Shown: positions 6,841-16,483 of the stretch, one piece after another
Layout: the number at the start of each line of letters is the position of its first letter
Numbering within the stretch: position 1 is the stretch's first letter
Source: Ruminococcaceae bacterium UBA2854
GTDB lineage: Bacteria; Bacillota; Clostridia; Oscillospirales; Acutalibacteraceae
Length of the DNA stretch: 64,000 bases
Assembly (NCBI GenBank): GCA_002350765.1
Contig: DEFK01000024.1
Location: 1-64,000, forward strand
Direction of reading: 5' to 3'
Position numbers and translations under genes: made by a program
The notes under the pieces: generated by a model
Database searches by the model: none
Seen by the model: the letters and a program-made list of their open reading frames with translations, nothing else
What the model was told of the DNA's origin: nothing

Positions 6841-9606
6841 TTATTCAAAAAATTTACAACATTTATCGCAAAGCGTGGGATGAGCGGCGTTTAATCCAAC
6901 GGATTTGCTGATACTCCAGCATCTTTCGCATTTTTCTCCCTCAGCTTTTTCGACTTTAATCTCGAGCTCGCCTGTTCCCTCTTTAACCTCTACCTCGGAG
7001 ACAATAAGAGCGGGCTTAATCTCGTCATATACGCTGTTAAGGAAGTCGAGATAATCTCCCGAAGCGGTAAGAGTAACCTTAGCCTCAAGCGATCCTTTAA
7101 TGGTTTTATCCTTAACCATAGGCTCGATTTCCTTTTTAACGTCGTCACGAAGCTCGGAAATCTTAGCCCATGTATCCATAAACTCGTCGCTGACATCAAT
7201 ATCAATCGTAGTCGGCATATCATTAAAGAGAACATTTTCGGTATTATCAGACTCCTTATGAGGCATATAGCTCCAGATTTCATCGGAGGTATACGCTAGA
7301 ATAGGAGTTAACATTCTTGTCATAGCGTCGAGGATAAGATAGATAGCGCTCTGAGCGGATCTTCTCTCAAAGCTGTCAGGCTTTTCGGTATATAATCTAT
7401 CCTTTAAAACGTCAAGATAGAAATTCGACATATCTACAACACAGAAGTTATGGATGCTGTGATAAACCTGATGGAACTCGAATTTATCGTAAGCGTTATT
7501 CGCCTTTTCAATAAGAGCGTTAAGAGTTTTAATCGCCCATTTATCAATCGGCATCATATCGTTAGCGGCTACCATATCCTTATTCGGGTCGAAATCGCTG
7601 ATATTACCGAGAATATATCTCGCCGTATTACGGATTTTTCTGTACGACTCGGAGGTCTGCTTTAAGATTTCCCTGGAAATATTAACGTCACTCTGATAGT
7701 CGCAGGAAGCAACCCAAAGTCTGAGCACATCAGCGCCGTATTGGTTGATAACCTCCTGAGGACTGATACCGTTTCCGAGCGACTTACTCATCTTACGTCT
7801 TTCCATATCGAGGATCATACCGTGAGTAAGTACGGTTCTGTACGGAGCTACGCCTTCCGTAGCGACAGAAGTTAACAGCGAGGACTGGAACCAGCCTCTG
7901 TACTGATCGTTACCCTCAAGATATAAATCAGCGGGGAAACCAAGATAATCACGGCGTTTGCATACGGCTCTGTGCGAAGAACCGCTGTCGAACCAAACGT
8001 CCATAATATCCTTTTCTTTTTCGAATTCTGTACATCCGCAGTCGGGACATTTAGTGCCCTCGGGTAAAATATCCGAAGCGTCCTTCTCGAACCAGGCGTT
8101 TGAACCTTCTTTTCCGAATAAATCAGCGACCGCGAGCATAGCTTCCTTATCTACATAAGGCTTGTTACAATCCTTGCAGTAGAAAATCGGAATAGGTACA
8201 CCCCATTTACGCTGACGGGAAATACACCAGTCTTTTCTGTCACGTACCATAGAGGTGATACGTTCCTTACCCCATGCGGGAACCCATTCTACAGTATTAA
8301 TAGCGTCAATAGCCGCGTCCTTAAAGTCGTCTACCGAGCAGAACCACTGGTCTGTAGCTCTGAAAAGGATAGGAGATTTACATCTCCAGCAATGCGGGTA
8401 CTGGTGGATAATCTTTTTAAGCGAGAATAAAGCGCCTGTTTCATCTAAATGAACAGCAATCTTTTTATTAGCTTCATCTGTTGTTAATCCCTCGAACTGT
8501 CCCGCTTCTTCGGTTAAAACACCGTCAGCGTTTACAGGACAGATAACGGGAATATCGTCATAATTACGGCATACATTATAGTCGTCAACACCGTGACCGG
8601 GAGCGGTATGTACGCAGCCTGTACCGCTTTCTAATGTAACGTGCTCGCCGACAATAACGACAGATTCTCTGTCAAGGAAAGGATGAGCTGTTTTCATAAA
8701 CTCTAGCTCGCTGCCCTTAATCGTAGAAACTACCTCGTAATCAGTAATTTCAGCGGCTTCCATTGTATCCTTGATAAGGTCGGTAGCCATAACATAGAAC
8801 TCATCGTTGTACTTAACGATAGAATACTCAAATCTCGGGCCTACGCAAATCGCGACGTTAGCGGGTAATGTCCAAGTGGTTGTTGTCCAGATAACAAAGA
8901 ATACCTTGGATGGGTCAATACCCATAGCCTCAAATTTACCTAAATCATCTGTTACCTTAAATTTAACGTAGATAGAATGGCAGGGATCCTCGGCGTACTC
9001 AATTTCAGCCTCCGCGAGAGCTGTTTTACACTCGGGACACCAGTAAACAGGCTTTAAACCTTTGTAGATATAGCCTTTCGTAGCCATTTCCGCGAATACT
9101 TTAATCTGTTCAGCCTCGAATTCATGCTTTAAGGTTATATAGGGATTATCCCACTCGCCTATTACGCCGAGACGCTTGAACTGCTCACGCTGGTCGTTAA
9201 TGTAACCGTTTACGAACTCGCCGCACATCTTTCTTAATTCTAATACGGAAATATCAGCAGAGCTTCCGATACCTGCTTTCTGACGCGCTTTAAGCTCGGT
9301 GGGGAGTCCGTGAGTATCCCAACCCGGTACAAAAGGCGACTTAAAGCCGGCCATATTCTTATGGCGTACAATAATATCCTTAAGGATTTTATTTAAAGCG
9401 TGTCCGAGATGGATATCGCCGTTAGCGTACGGAGGACCGTCGTGTAATACATAAAGAGGCTTACCCTCGTTATGCTCCATTAATTTTTCGTAAACATTAT
9501 TCTCTTCCCACTTATTCAAGGTAACAGGCTCACTCTTAGGTAAGCCTGCGCGCATTGGAAATTCAGTTTTAGGAAGATTTAATGTCTTATTATAATCCTG
9601 AGACAT
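6841..9606 (-). CDS. ileS: Isoleucyl-tRNA synthetase
   Basis: 921-aa class I synthetase charging tRNA-Ile. The HIGH box is DIHLGHALN (about 64-72), the KMSKS box RRKMSKSLGNG, and the CP1 editing domain lies between. The C-terminal zinc finger has CERCW and CDKC pairs, the bacterial IleS type. It follows divIVA by only 24 bp, so there is no T-box directly in front of it; the sepF-ylmH-divIVA-ileS-lspA order is common in Firmicutes. Confidence 0.98.
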   Translation of the reverse strand: MSQDYNKTLNLPKTEFPMRAGLPKSEPVTLNKWEENNVYEKLMEHNEGKPLYVLHDGPPYANGDIHLGHALNKILKDIIVRHKNMAGFKSPFVPGWDTHGLPTELKARQKAGIGSSADISVLELRKMCGEFVNGYINDQREQFKRLGVIGEWDNPYITLKHEFEAEQIKVFAEMATKGYIYKGLKPVYWCPECKTALAEAEIEYAEDPCHSIYVKFKVTDDLGKFEAMGIDPSKVFFVIWTTTTWTLPANVAICVGPRFEYSIVKYNDEFYVMATDLIKDTMEAAEITDYEVVSTIKGSELEFMKTAHPFLDRESVVIVGEHVTLESGTGCVHTAPGHGVDDYNVCRNYDDIPVICPVNADGVLTEEAGQFEGLTTDEANKKIAVHLDETGALFSLKKIIHQYPHCWRCKSPILFRATDQWFCSVDDFKDAAIDAINTVEWVPAWGKERITSMVRDRKDWCISRQRKWGVPIPIFYCKDCNKPYVDKEAMLAVADLFGKEGSNAWFEKDASDILPEGTKCPDCGCTEFEKEKDIMDVWFDSGSSHRAVCKRRDYLGFPADLYLEGNDQYRGWFQSSLLTSVATEGVAPYRTVLTHGMILDMERRKMSKSLGNGISPQEVINQYGADVLRLWVASCDYQSDVNISREILKQTSESYRKIRNTARYILGNISDFDPNKDMVAANDMMPIDKWAIKTLNALIEKANNAYDKFEFHQVYHSIHNFCVVDMSNFYLDVLKDRLYTEKPDSFERRSAQSAIYLILDAMTRMLTPILAYTSDEIWSYMPHKESDNTENVLFNDMPTTIDIDVSDEFMDTWAKISELRDDVKKEIEPMVKDKTIKGSLEAKVTLTASGDYLDFLNSVYDEIKPALIVSEVEVKEGTGELEIKVEKAEGEKCERCWSISKSVGLNAAHPTLCDKCCKFFE

Positions 9607-9630
9607 TTTATCTACTCTCCAAAAAATAAA

Positions 9631-10314
9631 TTATTCATCGTCTACGTCGTAATTATCGCCGAATTTTAAATCATCATAAAAGCTGTTATCGTCAGCTTTG
9701 TTTACAAACTCTACGTCCGAAGCTGTATCAGCGGCGGGTGTGTATTCTTCTTTAACATCTTCAACTTTAACAACGGGTTCTTCCGCAATTTCTTCTACTG
9801 TAACTGTTTCTTCTACAACAGGCTCTGTGGGATATTTCTTATCGAGCTCCTCCTGCTTTCTTAAAACAACCGCGTCGGTCGGAAGATCGTTAATAGTTTT
9901 TAAGTGTTTATTGTAAAGCTCCTCGAGCTCTTTTCTAAGCTCAGCGGAATCGCTTTTAAGCTTTAAGTATATTTCCTTCTGCTTAACTGTATTAGCATTA
10001 GAATCCTTTAAAATAGCCTGAGCCTTTGTTTCAGCCTCAGATACTATCTGAGCGGCTTTCGCTTTAGCTTCCTTGATAGACTGGTCAGCAACTCTCTGCG
10101 AAGAAAGTAAGGCGTTTCTTACAGTTTCCTCGTCAGCTCTGTACTGCTCAACTCTTGTAGCTAATATATCCATTTTTCTTATTAAATCAGCTTTTTCTTT
10201 CTTCATCTGTTCGAAAGAAACGATAACCTCATCAATAAACGCGTCTACGTCTTCTCCGCGATAACCTCTACCCTTTCTGAATGATACATCCTTGATTTCA
10301 TCAATAGTTAACAT
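9631..10314 (-). CDS. divIVA: DivIVA-domain cell division/polarity protein
   Basis: 227 aa from ATG 10314, which has AGGAG eight bases upstream; the GTG three codons earlier is less likely. The N-terminal DivIVA lipid-binding motif (FRKGRGYRGEDVDAFID) targets curved membrane, followed by coiled coil to about residue 150, and a long acidic tail (VEETVTVEEIAEEP...) of low complexity. It recruits division or polar proteins. The location behind sepF and ylmH supports a role at the septum. Confidence 0.94.
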   Translation of the reverse strand: MLTIDEIKDVSFRKGRGYRGEDVDAFIDEVIVSFEQMKKEKADLIRKMDILATRVEQYRADEETVRNALLSSQRVADQSIKEAKAKAAQIVSEAETKAQAILKDSNANTVKQKEIYLKLKSDSAELRKELEELYNKHLKTINDLPTDAVVLRKQEELDKKYPTEPVVEETVTVEEIAEEPVVKVEDVKEEYTPAADTASDVEFVNKADDNSFYDDLKFGDNYDVDDE

Positions 10315-10326
10315 ATCTAACACTCC

Positions 10327-11079
10327 TTATATATAATGATTGATAACAATTTTTAACCTGTCTTTTTTAGTAAATCCCGTTTGTTCCTTAATAACAAACT
10401 TTCCATACCCTCTTATGGTTAATATATCGTCAGTTTTTAACTGATGACTTACATTTTTATTCTCCGAATAATTAGTTAGAACCTTACCCGATAAAATAGT
10501 ATTAGCGGCTTTTTCCCGCGAAAGCTTTGTTATGGCGGCGACTATAGCGTCAAGCCGCATAGAGCTTACAATCAGCGAAAGCTTCTCGATACTGTCCGTG
10601 AAATCAATATCTAAGCTTTTGCCGTCTACAATCCTTACGCCGACTCTGCCAACTTTAGAAATCTGGGAAACTATATAATCTTTAATCTCGTCTTTAACGA
10701 AACATACGGCTTTCCCCTCGTTAACAACAATATCACCGATACAGCTTCTTTCGATTCCGAGATTCATTAAAGCGCCGAGAAAATCCCTGTGGGATAGCTT
10801 ATCTGTTTTTCTGAACTGAAAATATATACCGCTTAAAGGATATAAGGATAAATTTACTTCTTTTTCGAAAAAACAGAGAAACTTTCTTTTAGCGTTCTCG
10901 AACCCGCCGTAATAGCTTATATAAGAGCTGTAAAACGGAAAGCTGTTATTGATTATGTACTGTTCTCTTTCGTTAAGAAAGCCGAGAAAATAAGGTTTGT
11001 TTCTTGTTAAAGATAAGTCCGCTATATCTTCTACTCGGGATAAAAGCTCTTTATCCTCTTTATCAGAAGTATACGCCAC
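10327..11079 (-). CDS. ylmH: YlmH-type S4 RNA-binding protein
   Basis: 250-aa protein with an N-terminal YlmH domain and a C-terminal S4 domain (about 180-250, LDAIVAAITKLSREKAANTI). Homologues bind stalled 50S-peptidyl-tRNA in ribosome quality control and lie in the division cluster. The only start in frame is GTG at 11079, 17 nt inside sepF, with a weak GAG site, so translational coupling to sepF is likely. Confidence 0.9.
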   Translation of the reverse strand: MAYTSDKEDKELLSRVEDIADLSLTRNKPYFLGFLNEREQYIINNSFPFYSSYISYYGGFENAKRKFLCFFEKEVNLSLYPLSGIYFQFRKTDKLSHRDFLGALMNLGIERSCIGDIVVNEGKAVCFVKDEIKDYIVSQISKVGRVGVRIVDGKSLDIDFTDSIEKLSLIVSSMRLDAIVAAITKLSREKAANTILSGKVLTNYSENKNVSHQLKTDDILTIRGYGKFVIKEQTGFTKKDRLKIVINHYI

Positions 11080-11512
11080 TGCTCTCTAATTCGTCGAGAA
11101 GGTCGTCGCCTGTAAGATCTACATTATTGGGGATAATAATAAATGTGCTGGAAGCAACTCTCTTTATCTTTCCGCGGTTAGCGTAAGCAACGCCGCTTAA
11201 GAAGTCGATAATTCTTCTTGACATATCCTTATTGGTTTCTTCGAGATTTAAAACTACGGTATGAGTTTTAATAAGCTCGTCAGCGATAGTTCTTGTTTCT
11301 TCGCCGAATCTTTCGGGTTTAAACAGCGCAACCTGGAGTTTAGCTGTAGCGCTTATATTTACAACTTTATTTCTGTGGTTATCCATATAGGGAGCAACTT
11401 CCTCGTAATCGTCATCGTCGTTCTCCGCGTAACCATACTCGTCGTATCCGTTATAGTACTCCTCTTCGGGAGCGTCCCACATACGTTTAAACTTGTCTAC
11501 AAATCCTGCCAT
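11063..11512 (-). CDS. sepF: Cell division protein SepF
   Basis: 149-aa FtsZ-binding membrane anchor. The first ~12 residues (MAGFVDKFKRMW) form the amphipathic membrane helix, an acidic linker follows, and the C-terminal SepF core (about 65-145) has the conserved dimer segment IDFLSGVAYANRGKIKRV. The ATG at 11512 has AGGAGG upstream. It works with FtsA/FtsZ at the division ring. Confidence 0.96.
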   Translation of the reverse strand: MAGFVDKFKRMWDAPEEEYYNGYDEYGYAENDDDDYEEVAPYMDNHRNKVVNISATAKLQVALFKPERFGEETRTIADELIKTHTVVLNLEETNKDMSRRIIDFLSGVAYANRGKIKRVASSTFIIIPNNVDLTGDDLLDELESSGVYF

Positions 11513-11533
11513 TTCTTATATCCTCCTAATTTA

Positions 11534-12247
11534 TCAATTATAATTACGGGCGCCGAACAGTGATGAACCTATTCTCACCATATTGGCTCCGCATAAAATT
11601 GCTTCGTAATAATCGGCAGACATTCCCATTGAAAGAATATCCATAGATATATTATCTATGTTTTTGTCCGATATGTCAATAAATATATTGTTCATTTTAT
11701 CGAAAAATTTCAGATTTTTTTGTGGACTATCACAAATCGGCGGTATACACATTAAGCCTTTAACCGAAATATTCTCTAAATCTTTTATTTCATCAAGCAA
11801 TTCGTGAAGATTTTCGGCGTTTATACCGCTTTTGCTTTCTTCTTCGCCGATATTTACTTCGATAAGCACATCGGAGTTGATATTATTCTTCTTAGATTGC
11901 TTGGAAATCTCCTTAGCGAGCTTAACGGAATCTACGGATTGAATCAAATCGACCTTACCGACAATCTGTCGTACCTTATTGCTCTGTAAATGTCCGATAA
12001 ACTGTAGAGAAGCGTTATTGAGGTCGTAGTCCTCGTACTTGGAAAGAAGTTCCTGCACCTTATTCTCACCGATATATTTAAGTCCTAATGATATAGCGTA
12101 ATTAATTCTATCGGCGTCAACGGTTTTTGTAGCGGCGAGAAACGTAATATCTTCCCTGTTTCTTCCCGACTTAACCGCGGCTTCGCTTATTCTTTCCTCT
12201 ATAGTCTTATAATTATACTCAATATCATTGAATAATTTTTCCGTCAT
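11534..12247 (-). CDS. yggS: YggS-family PLP homeostasis protein
   Basis: 237 aa from ATG 12247 (GGAG eight bases upstream); longer readings into the preceding gene add a non-conserved extension. PLP-binding TIM barrel with the PLP lysine in FLAATKTVD and the FIGHLQSNK motif. Homologues (YggS, YlmE, PLPBP) keep free PLP balanced. It overlaps the end of the HlyD-like gene by 23 nt and precedes sepF, the standard ylmE-sepF (ylmF) order. Confidence 0.94.
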   Translation of the reverse strand: MTEKLFNDIEYNYKTIEERISEAAVKSGRNREDITFLAATKTVDADRINYAISLGLKYIGENKVQELLSKYEDYDLNNASLQFIGHLQSNKVRQIVGKVDLIQSVDSVKLAKEISKQSKKNNINSDVLIEVNIGEEESKSGINAENLHELLDEIKDLENISVKGLMCIPPICDSPQKNLKFFDKMNNIFIDISDKNIDNISMDILSMGMSADYYEAILCGANMVRIGSSLFGARNYN

Positions 12248-13520
12248 ATAAATTATCTCCTTTAACAACAACTTGATCGTAAAGCTGGAGCGTCTCATCG
12301 CTGAACAGCACGCCGTCGTTGGGTTCGCTGTCACAAAGAACGTAGTCGTTCGCGGAATATTTAATAACTATTTCTTTAAATATCAATTCCGAACCGTGTA
12401 ATACATATACGCCCTGAACTTTTTTCTTCTTTTCGATCTTATTGCCTTTTTTATCCTCGACAACCTTTTTAACGTATTCATCGTGAATCGCGCGCTTCGA
12501 TACCTTTAATCCCGTATATGACATTGTTGTGATATCAACGTTTTCAATTCTTGCATTAGCTATATATTTATTCATATAGTCGCAGCTCAGTACAAGCAGC
12601 GCGTCGCTCTTTTTGGTTTTCTGATTTATCGAGAAAATTGTACATGGTATTTTTTCAGAAGTAATAGACGGCATCGAAATAGATAGAGGTATTTTATCAC
12701 TCTGTAGTTTAGAAAGCATAATCGAATCGTCGGAAGATACCTTACAGGTAACGTACCAAATAGGATCGGTAACTATTTTACCGACTACATTTTTCTTTAC
12801 TTTCTTTTTCTTTACTTTATTCATACTGTTAGCGGTAAGATATTTTAAATTATCTACGTTAAAGGATTTTTCATATCCGTCACATGTGGAAATAAAATAC
12901 CCTGCTTTAGGCGCCGCTAAAGTTCCTATACTCGGAGAACAGTTGTTAAGGATTTTATACTTTTCCGATTTAAGCTGATTGATTTTACTGCTGAAGCTTT
13001 TAACGGAGCCTGTTGTAATCTGGCGGCCGCAAATTGAAATCAATAAATCCTCGCAGGAGTTACGTGCGTCAATAAGCTTCCCGTTATTTACATCCTCAGA
13101 TATTGTAAAAATATTATTGCTGATCTGAGCGTTGATTGTATCCAGTCCTACGCTGTCCTTATAATAGGAATTAGAAAGTGTTTTTAAAGTTTTAATCTGT
13201 CTGTTTATATTTTCTATTTGTTTACGCGATACCGCGTCGTGTTCGTTGCGGTATATATCGGCTATAGTCTGACCTCCGCTTACATCATCGCCGTCGTTAA
13301 TGTTATAAGATAATACGCCTTTTGATGAATTTGTAACGTAAGATTCGTTACGTATAATAAACGCTTTCGCGGAGATTGTCTTGGACACGGTAGTCTGTAT
13401 AGCTTCCTCAGTCTGAACAGCGTTAACGAAATTAGCGCTTACTATCAAATAGACAATATATGCAATTATAAGAACTGATAATAAACCAATTATAATTCTT
13501 TTAAATAATAATTTATCCAT
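12225..13520 (-). CDS. HlyD-like membrane-anchored protein of division cluster
   Basis: 431 aa from ATG 13520 with AAGGA upstream. One N-terminal membrane helix (about 6-28) is followed by an extracytoplasmic part: a barrel-sandwich/lipoyl-like half (SSKGVLSYNINDGDDVSGGQ), a coiled-coil hairpin (about 85-170), then a second half-motif (IGTLAAPKAGYFIS) and a beta-rich C-terminus. This is the layout of HlyD/periplasmic adaptor proteins, but no ABC transporter or outer-membrane partner is nearby. Position directly before yggS-sepF suggests a wall or division role; function unknown. Confidence 0.75.
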   Translation of the reverse strand: MDKLLFKRIIIGLLSVLIIAYIVYLIVSANFVNAVQTEEAIQTTVSKTISAKAFIIRNESYVTNSSKGVLSYNINDGDDVSGGQTIADIYRNEHDAVSRKQIENINRQIKTLKTLSNSYYKDSVGLDTINAQISNNIFTISEDVNNGKLIDARNSCEDLLISICGRQITTGSVKSFSSKINQLKSEKYKILNNCSPSIGTLAAPKAGYFISTCDGYEKSFNVDNLKYLTANSMNKVKKKKVKKNVVGKIVTDPIWYVTCKVSSDDSIMLSKLQSDKIPLSISMPSITSEKIPCTIFSINQKTKKSDALLVLSCDYMNKYIANARIENVDITTMSYTGLKVSKRAIHDEYVKKVVEDKKGNKIEKKKKVQGVYVLHGSELIFKEIVIKYSANDYVLCDSEPNDGVLFSDETLQLYDQVVVKGDNLYDGKIIQ

Positions 13521-14457
13521 ATAAAAATCCTTTGTTTTCAATATACCCTTTAATATAATCTAGCTGTTGCTCGGTAGAAGTCAATTCGTCGATATTCAGC
13601 CAGATTATACTGCTGTTACGCTTAAACCATGTCAATTGTCTTTTAGCGTAATGGCGGGTTTCCAATTTTATTCTGTCAATACACTCTTCCAAAGTTGCCT
13701 CATTATTAAAATACGGCTTTAATTGCTTATATCCGATTGCTTTCGAAGCGGTTTCGCTCATATCGGATTTAAGCATATCCTCCGCCTCTTTAACAAGACC
13801 GTTTTCAATCATTATATCTACGCGCTTATTGATTCTGTCGTATAAATACTGACGGTTATTAGCTTTTAATCCGAAAATGAGATACTGATATTCGGAGTCA
13901 ACATTCTTTCTTTTTTCAATCTGTTCGGTAATTGTAACGCCTGTAGTTTTGTAGAACTCAATAGCTCTTACAATACGCTTTTGGTTACGGCCTTCATAAA
14001 GACGCATATATGAAGCGGGGTCGATTTCAATTAGCTTTTTAAGAAGATAATCTATACCTTTTTCATCGGCAAGCTTATTGAGCTCGGCTCTTAGTTCTAA
14101 ATCGGCGCTGTTATCTACGAAATCAATACCGTTTAAAAACGAGTCGATATATAGCCCAGTACCTCCGCAAAGAATCGGGAGCTTTGAATCGTTGATTATT
14201 TCGTCAACGGCAGCTTTAGCGTCGTTTACAAACTTTCCTACAGAGTAGGTTTCGCTTATATCCAGGAAATCTATTAGATGATGCTTAATACCCTGCATCT
14301 CTTTTTCGTCAGGCTTAGCTGTAGCGATATTCATTCCGCGGTATATCTGCATACTGTCGGCGGATACGATTTCGCCGTTATAAGTTTTAGCGAGTTCAAT
14401 CGAAAGGCTTGTCTTACCCGAAGCTGTAGGCCCAACAATTACAAGAAGTTTTTTCAT
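13513..14457 (-). CDS. miaA: tRNA dimethylallyltransferase
   Basis: 314 aa. Adds the dimethylallyl group to N6 of A37 in tRNAs reading UNN codons; MiaB, encoded earlier in the same run, methylthiolates the product. P-loop GPTASGKTS lies at the N-terminus, then DSMQIYRGM and the GGTGLYID motif. ATG at 14457 starts 4 nt after the mutL stop. A longer reading would need a TTG and is less likely. Confidence 0.97.
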   Translation of the reverse strand: MKKLLVIVGPTASGKTSLSIELAKTYNGEIVSADSMQIYRGMNIATAKPDEKEMQGIKHHLIDFLDISETYSVGKFVNDAKAAVDEIINDSKLPILCGGTGLYIDSFLNGIDFVDNSADLELRAELNKLADEKGIDYLLKKLIEIDPASYMRLYEGRNQKRIVRAIEFYKTTGVTITEQIEKRKNVDSEYQYLIFGLKANNRQYLYDRINKRVDIMIENGLVKEAEDMLKSDMSETASKAIGYKQLKPYFNNEATLEECIDRIKLETRHYAKRQLTWFKRNSSIIWLNIDELTSTEQQLDYIKGYIENKGFLYG

Positions 14458-14461
14458 AATT

Positions 14462-16471
14462 CTACACTCTGCCGAATTGTTTTTCAAGTTCGTATTTACT
14501 CATAACCATACAAACAGGTCTGCCATGCGGGCAATATCTGAGTGTAGGGTCGTTATCAAGCTTGTTGGCTATATCAATAAGTTCTTCGCGTGTACTTATA
14601 TTACCGCCTTTGATAGCGGCTCTGCACGCGACGTTATGGTATATCCAATCCATTTTTTCGCTTCTGATATCCTTTTTGTTCTGAGCGATATATCCTGCCA
14701 TTTCAATTACGGAGGATTCTATATCGTCAAGCTCAAGGTACTGCGGAGCTCCTCTTACGATAAGCGTTCCGTTTCCGAAGTCCTCGATATCGAAAGCACA
14801 TTCCTTAAACATATCGAGATTGCTTATAGCCGCTTCGTAATCGTTTTTGTTAAGCACAACTGTTATCGGCTGTAAAAGCGCCTGGGAATAACCAGCGCCT
14901 CTCTCCTCTTTCAGCTTTTCGTAAATCATACGCTCGTGAGCGGCGTGCTTATCTATAATTATAATCTCTTTGTCATTTTTTTCTACGAATATATAGGTTT
15001 TAAAGGCTTCGCCTATGAATGTGAGTTTGTTTTTCGGAGTTTCGTATAAAGGCTTAGGCTCCTCAACTACAGGTTCAGTCTCTTTTATCTCAGGTTTTAT
15101 TTCCTTCGGCTTTGATACAATAAGTTCCTCGTCGGGAATATTTACCTTATTCTCTTTTACCACGGATACGATAGTGGTATCCACAGGTTCTTTTTTATCA
15201 GCGTTTTCCTTTATAACGTGTTCGATATTTGACTGCCGTTTAACCGCTTCTTTAGAGTAAATATCGAGCGGTTCGCTTCGGTTGCTGACCGAGACGTTAA
15301 GACTGCCTATGGGCTTAGTGTTGTTTATAACATCATTAAGCGATTTAATAGGATCATCATTTTTCTTCTCAGGTTCCTTTTTATCAAAAACCGCGGGTGT
15401 GGATACAAACGGCTTAGGCTTTTTTATATCCGCGAAAGCGTTGTTTGTACTCTCGTTTCTGAAAGTAACGGCTTTTCTCTCGTCGTTATTGTTAAGACAG
15501 GTTTTAACGGCGTGATATACGGCGTCAAACACAGGTCTTTCATTAATAAACCTTACCTCAATTTTTGAGGGGTGAACATTAACGTCAATTGCCTCAAACG
15601 GAATAGACATATGTAATACACAGCCGGGGAATTTGCCTACCATTACGCTTCCCTTGCACGCTTCCTCGATAGCCGCCATAGCGGTTAAGGACTTAACATA
15701 TCGTCCGTTTATAAAGAAATTCTGCATAGACCTGTTGGGACGAGCGTTAAAAGGCTTTGTAATATAGCCCTTGATCGCGATACCGTTTAATTCATAATCA
15801 ACAGGGATTAATCCGTTCGCGAAATCTCGTCCGTAAACAGAATAAATAGCGGATTTAATTTTTCCGTCGCCCGAGGTGTTTAAAGCGCGTTTTCCGTCAC
15901 GAATAAAGGTGAATTTAATCTCGGGGTGTGATAAAGCAATTTTATCAATAACATTAGCGACAGCGTTACCCTCGGCTCTGTCTTTTTTCAAAAACTTCAT
16001 TCGCGCGGGAATATTATAAAACAAATCCCTTACGATAATTGTAGTTCCGACGGGACAGCCCGCGTCCTCAAAGGATATTTCCTCTCCGCCGTCAATCTCG
16101 TAGGAAATGCCTATATCCTCGGACTTGTTTCTTGTAAGCAGCTGAAGCCTCGATACGGAAGATATTGAGGATAAAGCCTCGCCGCGGAAACCTAAGGTAG
16201 CGATACTGTCAAGGTCGTTTTCGAGTTTTATTTTACTGGTGGCATGAGGTAAAAAGGCGAGCTTAACATCGTCGCGCATAATACCGCAGCCGTTATCGGT
16301 TACTCTCATAAATGTGATGCCGCCGTTTTGAATCTCTACGGTAATATCAGTCGCACCCGCGTCTATTGAGTTTTCCACCATTTCCTTGATAGCGGAAGCG
16401 GGACGTTCTACTACCTCGCCCGCGGCTATAAGCTCCGCGACGTGTTTATCAAGAACGTTTATGACACCCAT
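14462..16471 (-). CDS. mutL: DNA mismatch repair protein MutL
   Basis: 669 aa. N-terminal GHKL ATPase (motifs ENSIDAGATDI, DNGCGI, GFRGEALSSI), transducer domain, a Lys/Glu/Pro-rich linker (about 330-490), and a C-terminal dimerisation/endonuclease domain. The nuclease motif is DKHAAHERMIYE, matching DQHA(X)2E(X)4E with Lys for Gln, and ACRAAIKGG and CPHGRPV are present. It is therefore the incising MutL type found in organisms lacking MutH. Follows mutS by 12 bp. Confidence 0.97.
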   Translation of the reverse strand: MGVINVLDKHVAELIAAGEVVERPASAIKEMVENSIDAGATDITVEIQNGGITFMRVTDNGCGIMRDDVKLAFLPHATSKIKLENDLDSIATLGFRGEALSSISSVSRLQLLTRNKSEDIGISYEIDGGEEISFEDAGCPVGTTIIVRDLFYNIPARMKFLKKDRAEGNAVANVIDKIALSHPEIKFTFIRDGKRALNTSGDGKIKSAIYSVYGRDFANGLIPVDYELNGIAIKGYITKPFNARPNRSMQNFFINGRYVKSLTAMAAIEEACKGSVMVGKFPGCVLHMSIPFEAIDVNVHPSKIEVRFINERPVFDAVYHAVKTCLNNNDERKAVTFRNESTNNAFADIKKPKPFVSTPAVFDKKEPEKKNDDPIKSLNDVINNTKPIGSLNVSVSNRSEPLDIYSKEAVKRQSNIEHVIKENADKKEPVDTTIVSVVKENKVNIPDEELIVSKPKEIKPEIKETEPVVEEPKPLYETPKNKLTFIGEAFKTYIFVEKNDKEIIIIDKHAAHERMIYEKLKEERGAGYSQALLQPITVVLNKNDYEAAISNLDMFKECAFDIEDFGNGTLIVRGAPQYLELDDIESSVIEMAGYIAQNKKDIRSEKMDWIYHNVACRAAIKGGNISTREELIDIANKLDNDPTLRYCPHGRPVCMVMSKYELEKQFGRV

Positions 16472-16483
16472 TTATTTCACCAC

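Noticed and set aside
9607..9630. T-box before ileS
   Set aside because: Only 24 bp separate divIVA and ileS; no space for a specifier stem or terminator. leuS (13 bp gap) and thrC (short leader) were likewise checked and rejected.
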